Shown piece after piece: positions 14,155 through 20,612 of a stretch of 21,073 bases of DNA. The position numbers and the translations under genes are program-made. The stretch is from Blastococcus sp. Lineage in GTDB: Bacteria; Actinomycetota; Actinomycetes; Mycobacteriales; Geodermatophilaceae. The DNA lies in NCBI GenBank assembly GCA_025963345.1, contig JAOPUS010000434.1, forward strand, positions 1 to 21,073, written 5' to 3'. A model generated the notes under the pieces. That model saw only the letters and a list, made by a program, of their open reading frames with translations, was not told the origin of the DNA and ran no database searches. Positions within the stretch are counted from its first letter, which is position 1; every line of letters starts with the position of its first letter.

Positions 14155-15966
14155 TCAGTTCGTCGGAGAGGCGGGGGCCGGAGGAACCTCACCGGGGGCG
14201 CCCTTCAACTGAGGATCACCCCACACTGCGGTCACCCGTGCGTCGTACCTGCACCCGGGGTCGATGCGGGCAGCGCTGAGCTCCAGCCGGAGGCCTCCGG
14301 ACACGTCAACCTCGACCGGCAGCGGCTCACCGAGTTTGGCGGTGCCCGAGAAGATCGATCGGCCGTCGATCAATACATCCAACTGCAGGACGCCATCCGA
14401 GTAGCTGTCGTCCTGGAGTCCCACGCTCGTGGCGAAGGTGCGGTAGTGGCGACCGAGGTCGTACTGGATCACCGACGGCCGGTCGCAGTCGGTCCCCAAC
14501 ATCAGCGCCCGCACATATGTCTTGCCGCTGAGTGCGCTCGTTCCGGTGTCCTGCCCGTAGTTGCTGTTGGCGACCGGGGTCAGGCTCGTGAGGAAAACGG
14601 CGACCGAGCGGCGCGCCACCGTGAGGGTCACCGTGCTCCCTCGCTCCAGCCGGGATCCCTCGGCCGGGTCCTGCGCGGTGACCGTGTTGTCGGTGGCTGC
14701 GTCGTCGAGAACCTCCGTGACGGTCACCCGTAGGCCGGCATTCTGGAGGTCCCGCTGAGCCTGGGCCAATGAGAGTCCGGTGACTGCCGGCACCTCACCG
14801 CCGGCAGGCGTGCTGCTCGCCGTCGTCCGGGGAGCGCTCGTCGTCCGTTCCGAGGATGCGGTGGAGTCGGTCGTGGACGCGGCCGCGGCCACGCCTCCGG
14901 AATCGTCTCCTCGGGTCAACGCGAAGGCGGTGATCCCACCGGTCAGCAGCAGCACGACAAGGGCTGCGATCGCGACCAGCATGCCTGTGCGCTTCTTCCG
15001 GGGCTCTGGCCTCCGCTCTTCATCAACGACGGGAGGCAGGGCCTGGGTCTCCCCGCGAAGGCCCATCACAGTCGGCTGACTGGTGACCGTCGCGGCGGGC
15101 GGCTCTGTCAGCGGTCGGAGCGCAGGCAGCGCGGCCAGCAACGGGGCCGCAGCGAGTAGCTGCTGCCGGACCTGCGCTGCGTTACTCGGACGATCCGCCG
15201 GGTTCTTCGCCAGCAGCGCCGCGACCGTCTGCCAGATGCCGTCCGGCATGCCATCGGGACGAACCGGCTGTTGGTCGGCGTGGCGTCGGAGGACCGCCAG
15301 CGGGCTGCCGCCAGTGAAGGGGGTGACTCCGGCAACGAGCTCGTAGAGGAGGATGCCGACCCCGTAGAAGTCGCTGGCCGGGGTGGGCGACTGGCCGTCG
15401 GCCAGTTCCGGCGCGAGGTACTCGGGCGTGCCGATGACCGTGGTACGCCGCGCTTTCTGGCTCTCCTCGATGATCCGAGCGACCCCGAAGTCGGTGAGCC
15501 GCGCTCCGCCTGGCTGTCCTGCGCTGAGCAGTACGTTCTCCGGCTTGATGTCCCGGTGCACGACCCCAGCGGCGTGCACCGCTGCCAGGCCGGCCAAGAC
15601 GCCGTCGACGATCTCGGCGGCCTCGATCGGGCGGAAGGTGCCTCGGCGCACGATCTCCGTTCGGAGGTCGGGTCCTTCGATGAGGTCCATGACGATGCCC
15701 AGTCGTGAACCTTCGACGACGAGGTCGTGCACGCGGACGAGGTGCTCTTCGTTCAGCCCCTTGAGGATCTGCGACTCCTGCAGGAAGCGGGTGACCACTG
15801 CGGGATCGCTCGACAGTTCCGGACGAAGGATCTTGATCGCGACCGGCTCGCCGTCGCGGGTGGCGGCACGCCAGACCTGGCCCATCGCGCCGCTTCCGAT
15901 GGCGACCTCGAGCAGGTAACGACTGCCGAAAGGCTCCATCGAAGGTCCTGTGCTGTCCTCGGTCAT
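14155..15966 (-). CDS. Transmembrane Ser/Thr protein kinase with extracellular PASTA and NPCBM domains
   Basis: 603 residues from ATG 15966, with GGGGACGG just upstream; the open frame extends 90 codons further but is not needed. The cytoplasmic Hanks-type kinase (17-270) has all key residues: G-loop GSGAMG (24-29), VAIK K45, alphaC E64, HRD (137-139) in HRDIKPENVLL, DFG (159-161), and GTPEYLAPE. A Pro/Arg-rich juxtamembrane part precedes one membrane span (328-351) and a Ser/Thr-rich linker. Outside lie one PASTA repeat (392-450, VPAVTGLSLAQAQRDL) and a domain matching NPCBM/NEW2 (457-585: FLTSLTPVANSNYG, IQYDLGRHYRTFATSVGL, LDVLIDGRSIFSG), with C494/C572 perhaps bridged. PASTA domains bind muropeptides and NPCBM is a putative carbohydrate module, so it probably senses cell-wall or glycan ligands. 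Its gene is immediately upstream of the FHA-bearing motor, a likely phosphorylation target or reader. Confidence 0.93.
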   Translation of the reverse strand: MTEDSTGPSMEPFGSRYLLEVAIGSGAMGQVWRAATRDGEPVAIKILRPELSSDPAVVTRFLQESQILKGLNEEHLVRVHDLVVEGSRLGIVMDLIEGPDLRTEIVRRGTFRPIEAAEIVDGVLAGLAAVHAAGVVHRDIKPENVLLSAGQPGGARLTDFGVARIIEESQKARRTTVIGTPEYLAPELADGQSPTPASDFYGVGILLYELVAGVTPFTGGSPLAVLRRHADQQPVRPDGMPDGIWQTVAALLAKNPADRPSNAAQVRQQLLAAAPLLAALPALRPLTEPPAATVTSQPTVMGLRGETQALPPVVDEERRPEPRKKRTGMLVAIAALVVLLLTGGITAFALTRGDDSGGVAAAASTTDSTASSERTTSAPRTTASSTPAGGEVPAVTGLSLAQAQRDLQNAGLRVTVTEVLDDAATDNTVTAQDPAEGSRLERGSTVTLTVARRSVAVFLTSLTPVANSNYGQDTGTSALSGKTYVRALMLGTDCDRPSVIQYDLGRHYRTFATSVGLQDDSYSDGVLQLDVLIDGRSIFSGTAKLGEPLPVEVDVSGGLRLELSAARIDPGCRYDARVTAVWGDPQLKGAPGEVPPAPASPTN

Positions 15967-16116
15967 CGCCGTCCCCGTGTGCTCGTCGAGCGTGACCGCA
16001 CCGACGAAGGCACGCACGATCTGAGAAGAGTCGCCGGATGGTAGCGGTGCAGACACGGTCCGGAAGGCCTCCTGGACATGGCGCAGCGCAATCGCACCAC
16101 CGCCACCGCACTGATC

Positions 16117-16136
16117 CGGAGGAAAACGGAGGGAAA
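16117..16136. repeat. 10-bp tandem direct repeat with phased A-runs
   Basis: CGGAGGAAAA and CGGAGGGAAA follow each other with a single mismatch. The period of ten bases places both on the same face of the helix, as for a pair of activator or repressor half-sites. Confidence 0.45.
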
Positions 16137-16143
16137 CGGCCGT

Positions 16144-16165
16144 GTGTCCCCTCGACGGGGTACAC
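16144..16165. promoter_or_regulatory. 22-bp imperfect dyad, candidate operator
   Basis: The left arm GTGT-C-CCC (16144-16151) and right arm GGG-T-ACAC (16158-16165) are reverse complementary except for one internal position. The spacing suits a dimeric DNA-binding protein. It lies between divergent genes, about 180 bases from the kinase start and 225 from the unknown gene. Confidence 0.35.
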
Positions 16166-16391
16166 CGCGCGGCGACATCCGGCGCGCGCAGAGCGCCACC
16201 ACCGACCCACACGTGGTTACGGTGCCGCCTCGTCACGGCACGTCGGCCGCACGCCGCCGACCCGTCACCGACGACCGTCCGATGGAGGCGCTGTGTCCCT
16301 GCACGACTTCGCCCGACCCGCTCGCTCGGGGTTGTCCCGCACGGAACCTCTCCGGATGCCCGGACACGAAGAATCGTAGGCAGCAGCAGTC

Positions 16392-17963
16392 ATGGTGCCC
16401 GCAGTTCTTGTCCGGGGTCGGTACTGGGGCAGGACGCTGCCGTTTCTCAACATGTACAACAACGCCGACGAACTCGCCGATCCGGCCGATCGCGAGGACG
16501 GGCGTGCTGATGCCTACTGGCTGAGCGAGTCAGCGAAGTTCGTCGGCTCCGCGCATCCCCTCATCGAGGAGCACTCCGTCGCAGACGACCTCCAGAGCGT
16601 CGATCTGGCGGGGTTCGTGTCGATCGCCGAGACCGACAGTCATCACTACGTGCTGTTCGCGAGCTACAGCGCGGCAGACCCGGCCATCTGGATCAGCGCG
16701 CCTCGGGGAGCCCTGGACATCCAGGAAGAGGGCCCGGGCTTCTCGATCGGCAGCCACGGATGGCGACTGAGCCTCCACGACGTCAGCGCCCTCTATCGGA
16801 GTTCGCGGCGGTTCACGCCGGATCGGGAACGCGCCCTCCTGGCATCGTTCCGCCGGACCGGGCCGCCCGTGAGCCCGCCGCTGCTCCCGCTCGTCACGAG
16901 AACCCCCGCGGAGTGGCGGCCGAGTTCTCCGTCCGATCTGTTCATCCATCTGGAAGACGGGCAGGTGACCGGCCTCACCTCCCTGTCCCCGCCGCTCACG
17001 GACCAGCGGGACAGGCTTTCCCAGGTACTGGTCGCCGGATGGCTGCCGGCCAACGTCCTGGCACGCCAGTACCGGCTCACGATCGCCGATCACGACCGAC
17101 CGACGTGGAGCCGACGCCCACCTCACGGACGCTCGTGGAGCCCCCTGACCGACGCTCCGGTCGCCCTCTCGACCGGTCGGCCGGAGTCCGACGAGACGAG
17201 GGCCTATCTGTGGCCGGTCGTGGATCATGACGGTCGGCCGGATATCAGGGCGGACGAGACCACGCTCGGCCACTGGTCGACGGTCGACCCGCAGGTGGAG
17301 GTCGTGGACGCGGACGGCAACGATGACCTGCCCTACCGCTTGATGCCCAGCAAGTCGCAGGCCGTGGACTGCTTCGTGACCAATCGTCGCCTCGTCATGG
17401 TGGGCGCGCTTTCGGCTACCGATATGGCTGCGATCGGATCCGAGCGCTCGGAGAGCCCCCTACTCGTCGGGAAGGTTCCCCAGGGTCTGCTCGACACAGC
17501 GGAATGGGCGCTGTTGCGTACGGTCCTCGAGTCCGAACTGGGGAACCCAGGGTCGAGCTACCACTGGGCATCGCATATCCGCTGGGAATGGCTGAGCGGC
17601 GTCGCCAGATACACGGAGCAGCTCCAGCGTGAGCAGCGGAGCTCCGGACTCTTCGGCAAGAAGTCACTCGTCACGACGACGGTTGCCTGGCTTCAGCTCG
17701 ACGTCCTCATGCCCGATGGTTCCGCTCGTCGGTATCACGTTGACAAGGCGAGAGATGAGGACGTGGCCACCCTCGGAGGGCGGCTGTCCCTCCTCCTGCA
17801 AGCGGTCGCCCAGTCCGGTGTCGGTGTGGTGGCGGCCGAGCCCGCGGTCACCAGCCGGACCTTGGTTCACGGGCAGGCCTGGACGGAGCGGTGGTCCATC
17901 ACGGGCACCCCGGGCTACTCGATCCCCCGCCCTCGTGAGACCGAGGCGGCGGACCCTGAATAG
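16392..17963 (+). CDS. Large unknown protein adjacent to the T7SS kinase, with a possible PH-like C-terminal region
   Basis: 523 residues from ATG 16392; the ribosome binding site is poor, and ATG 16452 (MYNNADEL) is an alternative 20 residues in. No signal peptide or membrane span is evident, so it is probably cytoplasmic. The N-terminal half is beta-rich with several Trp/Tyr (DSHHYVLFASYSAADPAIW). The C-terminal part has FVTNRRLVMVG (328-338), HIRWEWLSGVARYTEQL (395-411) and TVAWLQLDVLMPDGSARRYH (430-449). That series recalls bacterial PH/GRAM-like domains, where V-T-N-R-R-L is common, but the match is weak. Divergent from the kinase, so it may share regulation. The region is slightly less GC-biased than the flanks. 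I do not recognise the family. Confidence 0.7.
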   Translation: MVPAVLVRGRYWGRTLPFLNMYNNADELADPADREDGRADAYWLSESAKFVGSAHPLIEEHSVADDLQSVDLAGFVSIAETDSHHYVLFASYSAADPAIWISAPRGALDIQEEGPGFSIGSHGWRLSLHDVSALYRSSRRFTPDRERALLASFRRTGPPVSPPLLPLVTRTPAEWRPSSPSDLFIHLEDGQVTGLTSLSPPLTDQRDRLSQVLVAGWLPANVLARQYRLTIADHDRPTWSRRPPHGRSWSPLTDAPVALSTGRPESDETRAYLWPVVDHDGRPDIRADETTLGHWSTVDPQVEVVDADGNDDLPYRLMPSKSQAVDCFVTNRRLVMVGALSATDMAAIGSERSESPLLVGKVPQGLLDTAEWALLRTVLESELGNPGSSYHWASHIRWEWLSGVARYTEQLQREQRSSGLFGKKSLVTTTVAWLQLDVLMPDGSARRYHVDKARDEDVATLGGRLSLLLQAVAQSGVGVVAAEPAVTSRTLVHGQAWTERWSITGTPGYSIPRPRETEAADPE

Positions 17964-18018
17964 CCGTTCACGATGAGTTCCGCTTCCATCCGCATGTCGC
18001 ACGAGTATCGGAGTAGCC

Positions 18019-18312
18019 GTGAATCTGAGATCTGACATGCGCCCGGCGCCCCGAAGGATTCGGAGTGCTCTGCTCGTCGCAGCGTCCGTAGGACTGCTGG
18101 CGAGCTGCGGAGCAGGTACCGATGAGATCACGGCCGACACGACATGCGCCGATTATCTCGACCACCCCCAGGGCGACCGGCATGACGCCGCGGTCCGGAT
18201 ATCGTCGGAGCTCGGCCTGAGCGACGGCGGGAATCCGATGTGGGGCTTGTCCTTCGATTCCGGCTGCGGCAGCAACCGCGAATTCACGCTCCGGGAGGTC
18301 TTCGGACGCTGA
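18019..18312 (+). CDS. Small three-cysteine lipoprotein, relative of the 4948-5235 protein
   Basis: 97 residues from GTG 18019, with GGAG five bases upstream; ATG 18037 is the alternative. Residues 12-30 (RRIRSALLVAASVGLLASC) form a lipoprotein signal with the lipobox cysteine at 30. The mature part has TCADY (C43) and SGCGSNREFT (C83). This order and spacing parallel the first lipoprotein, where the cysteines are at 25, 33 and 76. The two genes point outward on either side of the T7SS-like locus. It is probably an HdeA-like or secreted-protein-associated lipoprotein; no function is established. It lies 55 bases after the 523-residue gene and could be co-transcribed with it. Confidence 0.7.
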   Translation: MNLRSDMRPAPRRIRSALLVAASVGLLASCGAGTDEITADTTCADYLDHPQGDRHDAAVRISSELGLSDGGNPMWGLSFDSGCGSNREFTLREVFGR

Positions 18313-18334
18313 CCGGCGTGCCTGCCCGTGTGGG

Positions 18335-18347
18335 CTGAGCAGCTCAG
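18335..18347. terminator. Candidate bidirectional hairpin between convergent genes
   Basis: CTGAGC-A-GCTCAG is a perfect odd-length dyad (usable as CTGAG / CTCAG with a 3-base loop) in the 40-base gap between the lipoprotein stop and the stop of the minus-strand gene. It is short; support is mainly position. Confidence 0.35.
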
Positions 18348-18352
18348 GGAGC

Positions 18353-18943
18353 TTACTGGCTCGGGGACGCGACGCCCTCCGCAAGTTGCGGCTCCTGACC
18401 GGGGGGCCAGGTCCACATGAATCCGACGGTGAGTCCTTCGAGTTCGTCGACGAAACGATGCGCCGAGTACTCCTGATCGAGGTGAACCCGCTCGGCTGCA
18501 CGCACCTTCGCCTCGGACTGATACCCGTCCCAGATGGCCCAGTACACGTCCTCAGGCAGGCGGGACGGCGAGAATTCCACTCGCATGTCCAGTCGCTCGA
18601 CCCTCTGGCGCGCTGCGCGGCGAACGTGCGGGGGCGGCACCGACTGCCACGAGAAGGCGGTCTCGTACTCCAGGGACGCGGTCTCACCGGCGGCGAGAGG
18701 GCGTGGAAATTCCAACTCCACTGCCGTGAGGCCCTCGCCGTCGATCCGCGGTTCGCCCGCTCGCGCACCCCGGACCATTCGGACCGTGGCTTCCCGACTG
18801 TTGAATCGATAGGTGTAGGAGGTCACGCCGGGCCGAAGAGCCCGAACCACGTGCACGGTTCGGTGCTTGGCCGGGAAGCCGTCGGGGCCCACCAGATGCC
18901 ATTCGTGCAATGACATGGTGCGATGCGGGGGTTCACCGGCCAT
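18353..18943 (-). CDS. Orphan XRE-regulator-type C-terminal domain protein (no HTH)
   Basis: 196 residues from ATG 18943, preceded by GGGAG at five bases. The whole protein resembles the sensor-like C-terminal domain that follows the HTH in many actinobacterial XRE regulators: LHEWHLVGPDGFPAKHRTVH, VVRALRPGVTSYTYRFN, FPRPLAAGETASLEYETAF, PPPHVRRAARQRVERLDMRV, FSPSRLPEDVYWAIWDGY, LDQEYSAHRFVDELEGLTVG. The usual N-terminal helix-turn-helix is absent. Frames upstream on this strand contain no HTH and are antisense to the next gene. It may act as a free ligand-binding partner of another regulator, or be the remnant of a full-length regulator. The divergent HTH gene begins 100 bases away, which suggests a functional pair (inference). 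Confidence 0.75.
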   Translation of the reverse strand: MAGEPPHRTMSLHEWHLVGPDGFPAKHRTVHVVRALRPGVTSYTYRFNSREATVRMVRGARAGEPRIDGEGLTAVELEFPRPLAAGETASLEYETAFSWQSVPPPHVRRAARQRVERLDMRVEFSPSRLPEDVYWAIWDGYQSEAKVRAAERVHLDQEYSAHRFVDELEGLTVGFMWTWPPGQEPQLAEGVASPSQ

Positions 18944-19043
18944 GCCATCTCCCATGTCGAAGTCACGCGAAAAGATTCGATGTGTAGGACCGCGCTGCCC
19001 GGTGAGCGAGGGGACGGTACCGGACGCTGGAAGGGATGGCTCG

Positions 19044-19598
19044 GTGGCGGGGGACGACGAGATCGAGTTCCGCATTGCCGTCGTCACCCGCGACCCACGC
19101 GTGCGCAGTTCGATGGTCGCTGCACTGACCGCCCTGCCCGGCATCCGCGTCCTGGCGTGGGCCGAGTCCGTGGACGCCCTCGCCGCGCTGGGCACGCGAG
19201 CTGACTTCTGCGTCTGCGACACCGCCCCGGCGGCCGACCAGATCGCGAGACTCCTCACCCGTGGATGCACCACCGTCGTCGTCGGGCCGGACGCCGACCC
19301 CGTGACCGCTCTTGAAGGCGCGCGTGAACGGCGCGCCGGGCCGCAGGGGGGTCCCGGGCGCCCCCGGTTGGCCCCCCGTCAGTTGGAGGTCCTCGTGGCG
19401 TACGTGGTCACCAGCGATCTGCTGCCGACGATCGCTCGTCGCCTGGACATGGACAGCGAGACCTTCAAGACGCACCTACGCCGCGTCCGCGTCAAGTACG
19501 CGCAGGCCGGTCGGCCCGCTCCGACCCGGCGGGATCTTTATGTTCGTGCCGTCGAGGACGGACTGGTGCCTGCGCCCGAGGGAAAATCCTGGCACTGA
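19044..19598 (+). CDS. Atypical response-regulator-like transcription factor with LuxR-type HTH
   Basis: 184 residues from GTG 19044, with AAGGGA seven bases upstream. The open frame extends back to 18867, but that part is antisense to the preceding gene. Residues 8-98 follow a receiver fold (FRIAVVTRDPRVRSSMVAAL, DFCVCDTAPAAD, CTTVVVGPDADPVTALEGA). The acidic pocket is degenerate (VVTRDP instead of a DD pair), while D59 sits where the phospho-acceptor would be. A Gly/Pro linker leads to a LuxR-like HTH (109-155: LAPRQLEVLVAYVV, IARRLDMDSETFKTHLRRVR). Without a nearby histidine kinase it probably works independently of phosphorylation or through another partner. Divergent neighbour: the orphan XRE-type domain. 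Confidence 0.78.
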   Translation: MAGDDEIEFRIAVVTRDPRVRSSMVAALTALPGIRVLAWAESVDALAALGTRADFCVCDTAPAADQIARLLTRGCTTVVVGPDADPVTALEGARERRAGPQGGPGRPRLAPRQLEVLVAYVVTSDLLPTIARRLDMDSETFKTHLRRVRVKYAQAGRPAPTRRDLYVRAVEDGLVPAPEGKSWH

Positions 19599-19678
19599 CG
19601 GGCCACCCCGGTACACGATTACTCGCACGTCCGACAGTTCTGCTCGGGCGTCGGCGCCTTGGCGGAGATCCCCCCGGC

Positions 19679-19700
19679 TCGAGGGCTCAGCGGCCCTCGA
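19679..19700. terminator. Strong hairpin at the convergent 3' ends
   Basis: TCGAGGGC (19679-19686) and GCCCTCGA (19693-19700) are exact reverse complements around a 6-base loop, in the convergent junction between the regulator (+) and the membrane-protein gene (-). The loop contains the stop codon of the minus-strand gene. Probably a bidirectional terminator; there is no T-run. Confidence 0.45.
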
Positions 19701-20562
19701 CCGTGCGCGTGGGCAGGGCGGCAGGAACCTCGAGAGTGTGGGCGTCCGCGGTACGGCGCAGCGGCCAGGCGGCGGGCAGCACCAGGCGAGGTGCAACACC
19801 GACGAGGACGGCGATCAGGAACGCGACGCCGGCCAGCGCCTCCCCGGACTCCTCGATGAAGGTCGCCGTCACGGCCCAGGACGACGGCACCGAGGCCGAC
19901 ACCGCCGACAGCCCGACCGACGCCGCGGCGTAGCCGGCCAGGGTGCCGAGCACGCGGCGCCGGTCTCGGCGCTCGGTGCGGCTGAGGAACCACAGGGAGG
20001 AGACGACGGCGAGCGCGGCCAGCCCGCTGACCAGCACCGCCGTGCGGGTGCCCAGCGCGTCGGTGGCGGCTCTCATGGCGTCGGAGTGCACGGTGCCGCC
20101 GGCCTTGACCGCGGCGATGCCACCGCCCACCAGGGCGACGGCCAGCCACCAGGTGCGGCGGCCGGGGATGCTGCCGGCGGCGACGACGGCCGCGACCGCG
20201 CCGGCGGCGAACAGCAGGGCCACGAACATCCGTGGCAACGCGAACGGGGCGTCCATGGAGAACAGCTGGGCGGAGCGCCCGGTCGCGCCGTTGAGGCGGA
20301 GCAGGTAGCCGGAGGTCTCCAGCGCCACGGCGACGGCGGCCAGGGAGATGCCGATCGGGGGCAGCGGGATCGCCCGTCGGCGGACCGGGGCGGGTGCGGG
20401 CACGAACGACGCGGGCAGGTCAGCGGTGGACAGCGCCACCCCGGTGCCCGGCGAACGGCGGTCGGCCATCCGGATGCCGCGGCCGATCAGGAGCGCGAGC
20501 AGCGCCGCGACGACAACCCACACGGCGAACACGCCGAGAACCCAGACCCACCACACGAGCAC
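19687..20562 (-). CDS. Polytopic integral membrane protein of unknown function
   Basis: 291 residues from GTG 20562. About seven hydrophobic segments are visible (roughly 4-27, 69-85, 111-130, 138-155, 174-193, 206-226, 238-258). A cytoplasmic Pro/Arg-rich loop (about 31-65, with PAPAPVRRRAIPLPP) follows the first span. Two conserved-looking polar sites sit between spans: VKAGGTVHSDAMRAATDALG, and FIEESGEALAGVAFLIAVLV, whose acidic pair lies near a membrane face. I do not recognise the family. It is 50 bases downstream of the RmlD-like gene on the same strand, so the two may be co-transcribed. Confidence 0.75.
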   Translation of the reverse strand: MLVWWVWVLGVFAVWVVVAALLALLIGRGIRMADRRSPGTGVALSTADLPASFVPAPAPVRRRAIPLPPIGISLAAVAVALETSGYLLRLNGATGRSAQLFSMDAPFALPRMFVALLFAAGAVAAVVAAGSIPGRRTWWLAVALVGGGIAAVKAGGTVHSDAMRAATDALGTRTAVLVSGLAALAVVSSLWFLSRTERRDRRRVLGTLAGYAAASVGLSAVSASVPSSWAVTATFIEESGEALAGVAFLIAVLVGVAPRLVLPAAWPLRRTADAHTLEVPAALPTRTVEGR

Positions 20563-20612
20563 TACATCGGCAGTCCGCGCGGCGAACGTGACCGTCCCGT
20601 CACGGGAACTTT

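Larger units (their letters stand above)
15967..16391. promoter_or_regulatory. Divergent intergenic region between the kinase and the 523-residue unknown gene
   Basis: About 425 bases with no supportable gene; open frames here have no domain or codon support. It contains a 10-bp tandem direct repeat (CGGAGGAAAA 16117-16126, CGGAGGGAAA 16127-16136) and, eight bases later, a 22-bp dyad (16144-16165) with arms GTGT-n-CCC and GGG-n-ACAC. These are candidate regulator sites for one or both divergent genes. No clear -10/-35 pair was found. Confidence 0.4.

Noticed and set aside
15967..16236. 90-codon upstream extension of the kinase
   Set aside because: No conserved content, and a well-placed start with GGGGACGG exists at 15966 just before the kinase domain.
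15967..16391. Short open frames in the divergent gap (both strands)
   Set aside because: Arg/His/Pro-rich, mutually overlapping in several frames, no ribosome binding site and no similarity to anything I know.
18867..19043. 59-codon upstream extension of the response-regulator-like gene
   Set aside because: It overlaps the 5' end of the minus-strand XRE-type gene. AAGGGA before GTG 19044 gives a natural start at the fold boundary.
18944..19273. Possible N-terminal HTH for the XRE-type protein in the upstream - strand frame
   Set aside because: The upstream residues (Ser/Ala/Arg-rich) show no helix-turn-helix and are antisense to the regulator gene.
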